Assembly (NCBI RefSeq): GCF_019352175.1
Contig: NZ_JACBYI010000046.1
Span: 1 to 59,897, forward strand
DNA: 59,897 bases
Reading direction: 5' to 3'
Source: Paenibacillus sp. S150
Lineage (GTDB): Bacteria; Bacillota; Bacilli; Paenibacillales; Paenibacillaceae
The notes under the pieces are model-generated. The model was not told where the DNA came from. It searched no databases and saw only the letters and a program-made list of their open reading frames with translations. Made by a program: the position numbers and the translations under genes. Of the stretch, positions 44,718 to 53,506 are shown in pieces (the stretch's first letter is position 1; every line of letters begins with the position of its first letter).

Positions 44718-47700
44718 TTGACCGACACACTTTTTAAGCATCTGTATTTGCGGTCCTCTATAGGGTTCGCAGTTGTCTCCACGAAAGATGGCACCATGAT
44801 TATGGCCAATCCTGCGCTCTGCACGATGTTAGGCTATTCGGAAGCGGAGCTGCTGGCCTTCAGCTATCTGGATATCGCTCACCCGGAGGATGGGCACACT
44901 GTGGATCATCAGCATATCATGAAGCATTTGCTGGGGAGTCCGGGAGCGGCGGTTGATAAAGAGAAGCGGTTTGTACATAAGGATGGCAGGATTCTGTGGG
45001 TAGCGCTGCATATCTTTTTAACCTTTGACGAATCTACGGGAGCTCCTCTTCATATGATTGCGGAAATGACGGACATTACCGCCCGCAAGCTGGCGGAACA
45101 AAAGATTGAAGAGGACCGGCTGATCTATAACCTGATTACGCAGAATACACCGGACATGGTTTCCTTTGCCGATGCCGACGGTACGCTGCGGTATGTGTCG
45201 CCATCCGTTGAGAAGCTGCTTGGTTACCCCCCTTCGGATGTGCTTGGCAAAAAAAGGCCGGAGTTCTACCATGAAGCTGATGCGATTGAAATGACCCAGG
45301 AGGGAAAGCTGTACTCCGACAATGACGTCTTCACCCGCAGGGCCCGTCATAAGGACGGCCATTACCTTTGGCTTGAGAATTCGTTTCAGGTTATGCGTGA
45401 CAGCGGGGGGAATGTGACCCAGGTGCTGACTATCGCCCGTGACATTACGGAGCGCAAGAAATATGAGAACATGCTGGCGACCGCCCAGGAGCTGGGGCAA
45501 ATGGGTTCATGGGAATGGAACTCGCTGAATGCGCAGATGACCGTCTCGAAGCAGCTGCGGTCTATTTTTGATCTGTGCGGGGACGGCGGCAGCGGCACAC
45601 ACAGCCAGATTGACTATTCACAGCTTATAGCCCGCGTGGTTCCTGAAGATATGGCGGCGCTGCGGGTGGAACTGTATAAGACTCTGAAATCAGGAGTCAA
45701 CGGCCAGGCGGTCTTTAGAATAGAGAACGAAGCGGGTGAGCGGAAGTTCATCCACACCCATTGGGAAGTAGTGCTGGATGAAGCCGGCAAAACCTTGCAG
45801 ATAAACGGCATTGTGCAGGATATTACTGAGCGCTACCGGATGGAGGAGCAGCTGCGGGAGAGTGAGCGGAACTACCGGCTGATTTCGGAGAACTCGCTGG
45901 ACTTTATCTCCCGCAATGCAACGGATGAACGGGCTGCCTATTTGTATGCTTCTCCGATCTGCCGGCAGCTGTTCGGGTATGCACCGGAAGAAATGGTGGG
46001 TTCCCACGGCATGAGCTATGTTCATCCGGACGATGCCGGGAGAGTCCATGCGTATCTTCAGAGCGGCAAGGCGGGGATCAAGCTGGAGCCGATCAGCTTC
46101 CGCTTTCTTTGCAAAGACGGCTCTTATCTCTGGACCGAGACGACGCTTCGCCATGTCAGTGCAGGCCAGGGAGGCATTGCAGAAATTATCGGCGTTACCC
46201 GCGATATTTCCGAGCGCAAGCAATATGAATTGAAGCTGCTGGAGAGCGAGAACCGCTATAAATCCCTGTTCGAGTATAATCCTTCGGCGATCAGCGCGAT
46301 GGATCTGGACGGGCATATCCAATCGCTGAATCTCAGCCTGCAGCAGTTAAGCGGCTACTCGCACGACAGTCTTCTGCATTCCAGCCATAGCGAGATTATT
46401 GATCCGGAGGAGCTGGAATTTGCCGGAGAGCGGTTCGGACAGGCTGCGAAGGGAATGGCCCAGACCTTTGAGAGCAGGCTGATCCACCGGGAAGGCTATC
46501 CGGTTGAGGTCAGCGTGATTTATGTGCCGATTATGGTGAACAGCCAGGTAGCGGGTGTATTCGGCATTACCAGCAATATTACCGAACGCAAACGCCATCT
46601 GCAGCAGATTGAGAAGCTGAGCTACGAGCATGCGCTTATTCTGAATTCCGTCTCCGAAGGAATCTTCGGCATGAATCTCGAGGGTGAAACGGTGTTTATC
46701 AATCCGGCGGCCTCCACGATGCTGGGGTATGAGCCCGGTCAACTGGCGGAGAGCATCAAGCTGCATACCGTGGAGCAGACCTGGCTGGATGCCGAGCCTT
46801 ATGCCAGTGGGCGGAGGTCGCTGTCGGATTCGCTGTCAAATCATCTTTGCTATGAGGAGAAGGAAGGGGTGTTCTGGAGACAGGACGGCTCCAGCTTTCT
46901 GGTTAAATACCGGATGACGCCTTTATTTGACAATGGAGAACGGAAGGGAGCGGTGGTTGTCTTCCGGGATATCACCGAGGAAAAAGCCATTGTCCGGGCC
47001 AAGGAGTCCGCAGAGCAGGCGGACCGGGCAAAGTCGGAGTTCCTGGCCATTATGAGCCACGAGCTGCGTACGCCGATGAACGGGATCATTGGCATGGCGG
47101 ATCTCCTGGCAGGGACAGAGCTTGATGAAGAACAGCAGTACTACACGCAAATTATCAATAAAAGCAGTGAATCGCTGCTGCATATTCTGAATGAGGTGCT
47201 GGATTTCAGCAAAATTGAAGCCGGCATGATGACGCTGGAGCTGCAAACGGTCGATCTCCGTGAGGTGATGCTGAATGTGACGGAGCTGTTCTATCCCAAA
47301 GCCAAGGAGAAGGGGCTGCATCTGCACAGCGAAGCAGACCCTGATCTGCCGGCGCTTGTGGTGACCGATGAGGCCAGATTGCGCCAGATTCTGGTGAATC
47401 TGCTCGGCAACGCAGTGAAATTTACCGATGAAGGAGAGATTGCCCTCTCCGTGAAGCTGCAATCCATTGCCGATACCGGAGATCTTGTGATTAAATTTAC
47501 GGTGAAGGATACCGGGATCGGCATCCCTCTGGCCAGCCAGGGCCTGCTGTTCCAGTCCTTTTCCCAGCTGCATCCTTCGATCAACCGCAAATACGGCGGT
47601 ACGGGGCTTGGACTGGCAATCAGCAAAAAGCTGGCTGAGCTTCTGGGAGGCATGATTGGTGTGGACAGCCGTGAAGGCGAGGGGTCGGAATTCTTTTTCA

Positions 47701-48191
47701 CCATCCATGTCTTTCTGCCTCTGGCGGAGCCGGCTAATATTCAAATACCTTTGGATAACGCTGATAACGGGAAGGGGAAGGAGGCCGGCGGCGGAAGCTC
47801 CGCGGAAGGTGAATATGGACCGCTGTCGATCTTGATTGCCGAGGATCATCCGGTGAATCTGCAATTGCTTCAGGCATATCTGAAAAAGCGCGGCTACACC
47901 GCCGATGTGGCATTGAACGGAGAAATGGCGGTTGAGGCTGTACGCTCCCGTCCTTATGACCTGGTGTTCATGGATATTCAAATGCCGCTGATGGATGGTA
48001 TTGAAGCCACCGGCATCATCCGTGAGGAGCTGGGCCTGTCTCCGGTTATTGTGGCCGCAACGGCGTTCGCCCGCGCCGAGGATAAGGAGCTGTGCCTTAG
48101 AGCGGGCATGCAGGACTTCATCTCCAAGCCAATCTCCCCGGCTGAGGTGGACCGGGTGCTCAGGGAATGGTCGGCCCATATCCGCAGATAA
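44718..48191 (+). CDS. Multi-PAS hybrid histidine kinase with receiver domain
   Basis: A 1157-residue cytoplasmic sensor with no membrane segment. Six PAS domains follow one another (about 8-127, 135-250, 253-375, 385-500, 514-628, 638-758), most ending in a DIT/DIS-ERK PAC motif. Then the dimerisation domain with phospho-acceptor His781 (SHELRTPMNGIIGM), an HATPase (NLLGNAVKFTDEG, DTGIGIP, GGTGLGLAIS) and a C-terminal receiver with Asp1086 (LVFMDIQMPLMDG). TTG start after AGAGGAGG. It is monocistronic; the output partner is not encoded here and ligands are unknown. Confidence 0.93.
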   Translation: MTDTLFKHLYLRSSIGFAVVSTKDGTMIMANPALCTMLGYSEAELLAFSYLDIAHPEDGHTVDHQHIMKHLLGSPGAAVDKEKRFVHKDGRILWVALHIFLTFDESTGAPLHMIAEMTDITARKLAEQKIEEDRLIYNLITQNTPDMVSFADADGTLRYVSPSVEKLLGYPPSDVLGKKRPEFYHEADAIEMTQEGKLYSDNDVFTRRARHKDGHYLWLENSFQVMRDSGGNVTQVLTIARDITERKKYENMLATAQELGQMGSWEWNSLNAQMTVSKQLRSIFDLCGDGGSGTHSQIDYSQLIARVVPEDMAALRVELYKTLKSGVNGQAVFRIENEAGERKFIHTHWEVVLDEAGKTLQINGIVQDITERYRMEEQLRESERNYRLISENSLDFISRNATDERAAYLYASPICRQLFGYAPEEMVGSHGMSYVHPDDAGRVHAYLQSGKAGIKLEPISFRFLCKDGSYLWTETTLRHVSAGQGGIAEIIGVTRDISERKQYELKLLESENRYKSLFEYNPSAISAMDLDGHIQSLNLSLQQLSGYSHDSLLHSSHSEIIDPEELEFAGERFGQAAKGMAQTFESRLIHREGYPVEVSVIYVPIMVNSQVAGVFGITSNITERKRHLQQIEKLSYEHALILNSVSEGIFGMNLEGETVFINPAASTMLGYEPGQLAESIKLHTVEQTWLDAEPYASGRRSLSDSLSNHLCYEEKEGVFWRQDGSSFLVKYRMTPLFDNGERKGAVVVFRDITEEKAIVRAKESAEQADRAKSEFLAIMSHELRTPMNGIIGMADLLAGTELDEEQQYYTQIINKSSESLLHILNEVLDFSKIEAGMMTLELQTVDLREVMLNVTELFYPKAKEKGLHLHSEADPDLPALVVTDEARLRQILVNLLGNAVKFTDEGEIALSVKLQSIADTGDLVIKFTVKDTGIGIPLASQGLLFQSFSQLHPSINRKYGGTGLGLAISKKLAELLGGMIGVDSREGEGSEFFFTIHVFLPLAEPANIQIPLDNADNGKGKEAGGGSSAEGEYGPLSILIAEDHPVNLQLLQAYLKKRGYTADVALNGEMAVEAVRSRPYDLVFMDIQMPLMDGIEATGIIREELGLSPVIVAATAFARAEDKELCLRAGMQDFISKPISPAEVDRVLREWSAHIRR

Positions 48192-48298
48192 ACAGACATA
48201 ATTAATTTGAAGGAAGCCGCGGGAATGGGAGGACTGTTCTGCTGGTCTATCCGGCGATCAGTGTGGCTGCGGGTCACCCTCCGGAAGCCGCGCAGGCG

Positions 48299-48327
48299 TT
48301 GACAAAACCATCCCGTCCGGCTATATT
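48299..48327 (+). promoter_or_regulatory. Promoter of the NusG-domain-II gene
   Basis: TTGACA (48299-48304), 17-base spacer, TATATT (48322-48327). The Zur box begins nine bases after the -10, over the expected transcription start. Confidence 0.75.
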
Positions 48328-48335
48328 TATACTAA

Positions 48336-48350
48336 TCGTAATTATTACGA
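48336..48350 (+). promoter_or_regulatory. Zur box (zinc repressor site)
   Basis: TCGTAAT-T-ATTACGA is a perfect 7-1-7 palindrome and equals the Bacillus Zur consensus TCGTAATNATTACGA. Placed just downstream of the promoter at 48299-48327, it should let Zur block transcription when zinc is plentiful. Confidence 0.85.
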
Positions 48351-48382
48351 ATATCACTCTGGACAATGGGAAGGCAGCGGAA

Positions 48383-48793
48383 TTGCAGAAGATGAAACGC
48401 GGTGATTTTATTCTGGTTCTTCTGGTGCTGCTTGTGGCGGGTTCCATATACGGAATCAAGGCTTACAAGAATCATAACGAGCATTATGCACAGGGGGATT
48501 TGCAAGCAGTGATTACAGTGGACGGTAAAGAATACAAGACCGTCAGCCTGACCAAAGAAGAGCAGGTTATCGACATCAAGACAAAGTTTGGCCACAATAC
48601 GCTGAAAGTGTATGACTACGGCATTCGCATGACATACTCTGACGCCCCGCTCCCGATTGCCCTGAATATGGGGTTTATCTCCAGGCCTAAGCAGCAGATC
48701 ATCTGTATTCCGGCGCGGCTGATGGTTGAAGTCTTCAATCCGCACCGGTCGATTGATGATGACAATGAGCTGGATGCCGTTATTCAGACTTGA
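48383..48793 (+). CDS. NusG-domain-II membrane-anchored protein, probably zinc-regulated
   Basis: About 136 residues: a basic start, a single membrane helix (FILVLLVLLVAGSIYGI) and an extracellular beta-domain (ITVDGKEYKTVSLTKEEQVI, GHNTLKVYDYGIRM, RPKQQIICIPARLMVEV) of the NusG_II type, found in many Firmicutes without known function. TTG at 48383 follows GGAAGG by eight bases; ATG at 48392 is an alternative. A perfect Zur box controls the promoter, so zinc starvation should induce it. Its 3' end overlaps the convergent gene by 14 bp. Confidence 0.75.
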   Translation: MQKMKRGDFILVLLVLLVAGSIYGIKAYKNHNEHYAQGDLQAVITVDGKEYKTVSLTKEEQVIDIKTKFGHNTLKVYDYGIRMTYSDAPLPIALNMGFISRPKQQIICIPARLMVEVFNPHRSIDDDNELDAVIQT

Positions 48794-49145
48794 TCCCGTT
48801 CTGCTGGATTTCTTGCCAGGCGGCTACGGAATCGGGGCTGGTATATACGTATGGAGTGGATGGCTGGGGGACCGGAATAATTGTCTCTGGTGTAATTTGC
48901 ATGATTTCTTTGCCTTTATAGGAAGCCGCATGAAGCTTGCCCCGAACCTCAATCCAGGTGTCGGCGGGCAGGCTTATTTGCGTTAGCGGAGCCAGCAGAA
49001 TGCCGATAAAGCCGGTTTTGAAGGCTTCCGTGTAAGCATTGTCCAGCAGCTGCGGATGACCGGGAAGCCAGAGGGCAACAATCGTGATCACAAAAGCGGC
49101 GGGAATCAGCAACGGCACAATTTTGATTGGTGAGAAGGAGGTCAA
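48780..49145 (-). CDS. YcgQ/TIGR03943-like C-terminal domain protein
   Basis: A 121-residue protein with one membrane helix near the start (IVPLLIPAAFVITIVALWLP), then LLAPLTQISLPADTWIEVRG, LHAASYKGKEIMQITPETI and ending PSTPYVYTSP. This resembles the C-terminal half of YcgQ/TIGR03943 proteins, whose usual partner is a permease next to COG0523 GTPases. It starts at a TTG overlapping the GTPase stop codon (TTGA), so translation is probably coupled. The N-terminal half of the family is missing. Confidence 0.6.
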   Translation of the reverse strand: MTSFSPIKIVPLLIPAAFVITIVALWLPGHPQLLDNAYTEAFKTGFIGILLAPLTQISLPADTWIEVRGKLHAASYKGKEIMQITPETIIPVPQPSTPYVYTSPDSVAAWQEIQQNGIKSE

Positions 49146-50179
49146 GGCTGGCGGAACAAGGCGGACCAGCGGTCCGACAGCTGCTTCTCATCCAGATTCA
49201 GTCCGATGAACACCACGTACGGCTGGCCGGGATAGCGCGAGAATTCCCAGCTGCAGCGGTTTCCGGCGTATTGCACCAGCTGCACCCCGCTCTGCCCGGC
49301 AAGCCGGACATGCCCCTTGGCCCTCACCAGGCTGTCTCCCCACTCCTGGAAAAAAACCTCCAGCTGCTCCTGCCGGATTCCGCCTGCCGCACCTGGCGGG
49401 AAGGTCAGCGTTACCGCCGCGACCTGAGAATAGGAAGCCTGCTGCGCGGATTCCGGTTCCTGTACAGCAATGGCGCCTTGTCCGTGTGCGCTGCTCATCC
49501 GCTTAAGCGCTGTGCCGCTCATGCCCGGATTTCCGCGCTGCGGGGCTGAGGAGCGCTGCCCGCGGGGCGAAAGGCCTGCCAGCAGCGGAGCCGGATTGAT
49601 TTCACTGTAGTGCGTGAAGACAATCTCGGCTTCCGTATTATGCCGGCTCACCATTTTTTCAATCCGCCATAAGGTTTCGGGCTCCACGAGATCGCTTTTG
49701 TTGACGATGATCAGATCGGCGCTGGACAACTGGCGGCGCATTGTGCGCACGAGCTGCTTGTCGGCGGAGAAGCGGCTGCCGTATTCCAGCACATTCTCCG
49801 CATCCAGCACCGTAATCGAGTAATGCAGCGCCAGCAGCCCGCTGAGCGGAGGCTCCAGCAGGGATTTGGCGATTTCCTCGGGATCGGCAACGCCGGTAAG
49901 CTCGATATAGATTACATCGGGCCGCCGTGCGAGCAGCAGGTGGAGACTTCTTGGCAGCTCTTCCTTGCGGCTGCAGCAGACGCAGCCGTCCAGCAGCTTT
50001 TCCACATTTGCACTGCCCTGCTCCTGCAGAATGTAGCCGTCCACATCCTTTTTGCCCAGTTCATTCATTACTACACCGGGGTTCAGTCCCCTTGCCTTAC
50101 TCTCCTTAAGCAGGGCCAGCAGCAGGGTTGTCTTGCCGCTCCCCAGAAATCCGCCCAGGATAATTACCGGTATCTTCAT
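49142..50179 (-). CDS. COG0523 (CobW/YciC-like) GTPase, putative zinc metallochaperone
   Basis: A 345-residue G3E GTPase. Walker A GGFLGSGKTT at residues 8-17, the metal-binding GCVCC motif near 66-70, Walker B region VIYIELTGVADPEEIA, and the guanine motif NKSDLV. A Ser/Gln-rich linker around 230-265 leads to the CobW C-terminal domain. Such proteins deliver zinc or other metals to enzymes. Start is the ATG at 50179, preceded by GGGAGTGAG. A convergent neighbour carries a Zur box; no clear Zur box is seen before this gene. Confidence 0.88.
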   Translation of the reverse strand: MKIPVIILGGFLGSGKTTLLLALLKESKARGLNPGVVMNELGKKDVDGYILQEQGSANVEKLLDGCVCCSRKEELPRSLHLLLARRPDVIYIELTGVADPEEIAKSLLEPPLSGLLALHYSITVLDAENVLEYGSRFSADKQLVRTMRRQLSSADLIIVNKSDLVEPETLWRIEKMVSRHNTEAEIVFTHYSEINPAPLLAGLSPRGQRSSAPQRGNPGMSGTALKRMSSAHGQGAIAVQEPESAQQASYSQVAAVTLTFPPGAAGGIRQEQLEVFFQEWGDSLVRAKGHVRLAGQSGVQLVQYAGNRCSWEFSRYPGQPYVVFIGLNLDEKQLSDRWSALFRQP

Positions 50180-50427
50180 GCTTCTCACTCCCGCTTTCAT
50201 TCCTGCATTTGCAAGAATCATATTTTCATAATTCCATCTATACGTAATTGCTCTTCCGGAAAGACCACAAATTTAAGAGAGCTGAAATTTTATAAGTCCG
50301 CTGTTGACAATGGAAGGATGCTTTTGCCGGGGGAACGGCCGTTTTGCGTGCCCAAATGCTTTGCCTGTTGAAGCGGAGTGAATTATGATAGTAGACAAAT
50401 GCATCCGATTCCCAAGGAGGCCAGATA

Positions 50428-50849
50428 ATGGGCTATACCGATACCTTTATCCGCGTCGCTGCGGATTGTCCAGCCGGGACGGGTATTGTTCCCGTATCCA
50501 GCCGCCCCCGCCGCCCTGCACATGTTATACAGTATGAACTGCTCTCGGGTGCGCCTTACACCTATAATCATGAAGAGCTGCTGTATGAGGTGCATGTGTG
50601 CCACAAGGAGATTCCTGAACAGGGGAAAGAGCGGCACGCAGGGAGGAAATCCGGACCGAGCTGTTCTCCAGAAATCACCCCTGTCTGCGTGCCTCCATGC
50701 TGCCCAAAAAGTATGGCTGGGGCGTTCATTATAACGGCGAAGGTAAGATAGCCCTGTATGGCAAGGATTCCCCGGGGTATGCTCACTTTACATCCGGAGG
50801 CGACAGCGGCGTGAAGCAGCTGAATGCCATGCGCAATAAAAAAGAGTAG
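50428..50849 (+). pseudogene. DUF6157 family protein, frameshifted
   Basis: Frame 1 gives MGYTDTFIRVAADCPAGTGI, HVIQYELLSGAPYTYNHEEL and LYEVHVCHKEIPEQGKERHA; from about 50640 the family sequence continues in another frame: REEIRTELFSRNHPCLRASM, LPKKYGWGVHYNGEGKIALY and GVKQLNAMRNKKE with stop at 50847. Joined, it has the full family length (~140 residues). The change equals one lost base near 50635-50640. It could be a real mutation or an assembly error. Confidence 0.75.
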
Positions 50850-50865
50850 GGAGGTGCAAGGCGCC

Positions 50866-51633
50866 TTGTACAAGTTAATTGAAGAAATTGCACTGAATAC
50901 CTGGCCTGCGGAGCAGAGCGTGCTGCTGGAGGGCTGGATTCTCCGCTCTGCGGCAGGCTACACCAAACGGGCCAACTCGGCCAGCCCGCTGTATGGGCCG
51001 GGAGCGGAGCAGGGCGTTCTGGAGATCCAGGACAAAATCCGCCTCGCCGAACAGTATTATACGGCTGCCGGGCAGAACCCGGTGTTCAAAATCACCCCGT
51101 TTACCCAGCCTCCGGACCTGGACGGACGATTGGCCGGGCAGGGCTACGTCATAGTCGAGCCTTCATCGGTAAGAATCAGGGATATGCAAGGGCTGCCCGA
51201 ATTATCTGGGAGGTACAGCGTTCAGATTCTGGAGGAGCTGACCGAAGACTGGCTGGCGGCCTTCGCGGGGATGTCGGAGCTGCCGGGCGGGCATCGGGAT
51301 ACACTGCGCCGGATGCTGTCCTCTTCCAGTCTGAAGCAGGGGTTTGCCCTCTTGCTGAAGGATGGCCTTCCTGCCGCGTGCGGACTTGGGGTTATTCAAC
51401 ATGAGTATATTGGTCTATATGACATATATACAGCTCCGGCTTTCCGGCGGCAGGGGATGGCGCAGGAGCTGCTGCTGGGACTTCTGCACTGGGCCAAAAG
51501 CCAAGGAGCGGTTTATTCCTTTCTGCAGGTAGTCCAGGCCAATGCCGGGGCTTCTGCACTGTATGACAAGCTGGCATATAAGGAGATTTATCAATATTGG
51601 TACAGAGTGAAGAACCGGAACTGGAAAGGCTGA
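50866..51633 (+). CDS. GNAT family N-acetyltransferase
   Basis: A 255-residue protein with an N-terminal part (EEIALNTWPAEQSVLLEGWI, LRSAAGYTKRANSASPLYG) and a C-terminal GNAT domain: LYDIYTAPAFRRQGMAQELL with the acetyl-CoA-binding Q/RxxGxA loop, and LQVVQANAGASALYDKLAYK. TTG at 50866 follows GGGAGGTG by nine bases. The substrate is unknown. It is followed after 7 bp by a methyltransferase. Confidence 0.85.
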   Translation: MYKLIEEIALNTWPAEQSVLLEGWILRSAAGYTKRANSASPLYGPGAEQGVLEIQDKIRLAEQYYTAAGQNPVFKITPFTQPPDLDGRLAGQGYVIVEPSSVRIRDMQGLPELSGRYSVQILEELTEDWLAAFAGMSELPGGHRDTLRRMLSSSSLKQGFALLLKDGLPAACGLGVIQHEYIGLYDIYTAPAFRRQGMAQELLLGLLHWAKSQGAVYSFLQVVQANAGASALYDKLAYKEIYQYWYRVKNRNWKG

Positions 51634-51640
51634 TAATTAT

Positions 51641-52267
51641 ATGTCACAGTATTGGAGTACTAGATTTGCCCGCGAAGGCATGATTTGGGGGGATCAGCCC
51701 AGCCCCTCGGCGTTGCGGGCAAAGGTGCGGTTCCTGGAGCATGGAGTGAAATCCGTTCTGGTTCCCGGTGCGGGCTACGGACGCAATACCAAGGCATTCT
51801 CCTCCGAGCTGGACACCTATGGCGTAGAACTGAGCCGTGCCGCGCTGGAGCTTGCCGCAGAATGGGATGTCCGGACACGATTTATTGAAGGGTCGGCATT
51901 GGAGCCCCAATCGGACATTGCGGCAGATGCCGTCTACTGCTATGATGTGCTGCATTTATTTCTTGCCGAAGAGCGCCGCCGGCTCATTGCTGCAAGTCTT
52001 GCGCAGCTCCGGCCCGGCGGCCTGCTCTATTTCACCGGCTTCTCGGATGAGGACCCGAACAATGGCCGGGGAAGCCTGCTGGAGCCGGGGACATTTGAGT
52101 ACAAGGCAGGGAAATATGCGCACTTTTTCAGCGATGCAGATTTGCGTGGGCATTTTGCCATGGCGGAGATTATGGAGACCGGAACGTTTACGGAGTCGCT
52201 GCACAGTCCCCGGGGGGACAGCCATAATTACATATTGCGGTATATTCTCGCGCGCAAGGCGCTGTAA
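51641..52267 (+). CDS. Class I SAM-dependent methyltransferase
   Basis: A 208-residue methyltransferase. SAM motif I is VLVPGAGYGRNTKAF near residue 40, then the acidic GVELSRAAL loop, AVYCYDVLHLFL and RPGGLLYFTGFSDEDPNNG. Related to TehB/thiopurine-type small-molecule methyltransferases. It forms a pair with the upstream acetyltransferase. Substrate unknown. Confidence 0.87.
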   Translation: MSQYWSTRFAREGMIWGDQPSPSALRAKVRFLEHGVKSVLVPGAGYGRNTKAFSSELDTYGVELSRAALELAAEWDVRTRFIEGSALEPQSDIAADAVYCYDVLHLFLAEERRRLIAASLAQLRPGGLLYFTGFSDEDPNNGRGSLLEPGTFEYKAGKYAHFFSDADLRGHFAMAEIMETGTFTESLHSPRGDSHNYILRYILARKAL

Positions 52268-52273
52268 CCAAAA

Positions 52274-52312
52274 CCGTGCGGCCCAATGTTTTCTTCCCGG
52301 CCGCACGGTGCT
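52274..52312. terminator. Terminator between convergent units
   Basis: CCGTGCGGCC (52274-52283) pairs perfectly with GGCCGCACGG (52299-52308), 10 bp with a 15-base loop. Flanks are only weakly T-rich on either strand. Confidence 0.6.
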
Positions 52313-52315
52313 GAT

Positions 52316-52560
52316 TTATACGAATTTCCCTTGAGAGGGGACGGATAGCTCCTTGAAGGTCTTGCAGAGACGGGCGAATTGCCGGGACAGCTCCGGAGCC
52401 GCCATGGGCAGGCCGTGTCCGGCCAGCAGAAGCCGGGGATCAAGAAGAGCGAGCTTGCGGACGGACTTCTCCGCCTCCACCCAGTCCGTCGTGAAATAGG
52501 CCGGAGGACCGTGCACATCCTTTGCTGATTTTAAGCTCGGTATGAAATCAACTTGTAGTA
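52316..52560 (-). pseudogene. MBL-fold metallo-hydrolase, C-terminal fragment
   Basis: Minus-strand residues HGPPAYFTTDWVEAEKSVRK, LALLDPRLLLAGHGLPMAAP and LSRQFARLCKTFKELSVPSQ are the tail of a metallo-beta-lactamase-fold hydrolase, with the last metal His in GHGLPM. The front with HxHxDH is missing; upstream the frame runs on into AT-rich DNA without a start signal. Confidence 0.7.
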
Positions 52561-52631
52561 GGGCCTTTTTTAAAAAATATAATTTATAAGCTCCAAGCTA
52601 TGGGCAGACGGAAGCCGGATAAAACGCCAAA

Positions 52632-52660
52632 AGGCCCTCTCCAGCAGGAAGAAGGGCTTT
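52632..52660 (-). terminator. Terminator of the HTH regulator gene
   Basis: On the minus strand AAAGCCCTTCT pairs with GGAGAGGGCCTTT around a short loop, followed by TTGGCGTTTTATCC. It lies downstream of the regulator at 52723-53307. Confidence 0.55.
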
Positions 52661-52722
52661 GCGATTGTATGACTGGAAGCTATAGGCGGTTGCTGTATGC
52701 AGCTTTCGGCTGTTTCCCCCGG

Positions 52723-53307
52723 CTAATGCAGCTCGCAATCGGCGAACAGGATATGGCGAGGAATACGGAAGAAATTCTCGGCTTTCTCCTGCAGCGCCGG
52801 CGAAGGCAGATGGCGTTGATGAAGCCATTTGCGGAAGGTGCCGGGATGGACACCGATCCAGATGCTGACATCCGTGACGGAGAAATCGTAAACCATGCAC
52901 AGTCCCGTAAGGATCACATTGCTCTGCGGGGAATGGGCACTCGCTCTTTTCATGAAGCGTGAGGGCGTCGGCTGGCACACAATCGGACTTTGCCGCAGGA
53001 GAGCCTCATTGAACAAGATATGGGACGGATAGCCTAGAACACGGCAGACCTTATCCAGATTGGTTCTGGAGGGAATTCGTCCTTCATACACCCAGGCGCT
53101 AACGCTGCGTGAAGATACGGAGAGCTCTTCGGCAAGCCCTGACAGCTTTATGTCTTTGGCCATCAGGATGGCAAGCAGCACGCGGTTGCGGATTTGGCTG
53201 CGCTTCGGCCGGCGGAATCTTTTGACCCGTACGCCTTGTCCAAGATATTTGCGGTTGATCAGAGACCAGGCCTGAATTTTGTGTAATTCTTGCTGATTCT
53301 TAGGCAT
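52723..53307 (-). CDS. Double helix-turn-helix regulator
   Basis: A 194-residue basic protein. Residues ~50-100 form an XRE-like helix-turn-helix (IKLSGLAEELSVSSRSVSAW, VYEGRIPSRTNLDKVCRVLG); a second similar unit follows (VTDVSIWIGVHPGTFRKWLH, QRHLPSPALQEKAENFF). Each ends in a P.HILF motif (YPSHILFNEAL, IPRHILFADCE), so this is an internal duplication. The ATG follows GGAGGAATT. Target genes are unknown. Confidence 0.75.
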   Translation of the reverse strand: MPKNQQELHKIQAWSLINRKYLGQGVRVKRFRRPKRSQIRNRVLLAILMAKDIKLSGLAEELSVSSRSVSAWVYEGRIPSRTNLDKVCRVLGYPSHILFNEALLRQSPIVCQPTPSRFMKRASAHSPQSNVILTGLCMVYDFSVTDVSIWIGVHPGTFRKWLHQRHLPSPALQEKAENFFRIPRHILFADCELH

Positions 53308-53506
53308 AATTCCTCCGATATACTGATTTAATAATGTGTTAATCTTCTGGTTTGGCTTTATATGACTTTAACATTTCGGTTGGGCTTTCGTCCAGATGAA
53401 ATGCTTGAGGGCCCCTCTTGTGTTTAAGTTTCTTTCAGAAGTGTTGCCGGTATGATATATTTTTAGTATTCCATTTACAATATTAAGGCTGCAGGGAGCG
53501 ATATAG

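Noticed and set aside
50220..50260. Possible Zur box upstream of the COG0523 GTPase (TACGTAATTGC)
   Set aside because: Only half of the palindrome is recognisable, unlike the perfect site at 48336-48350.
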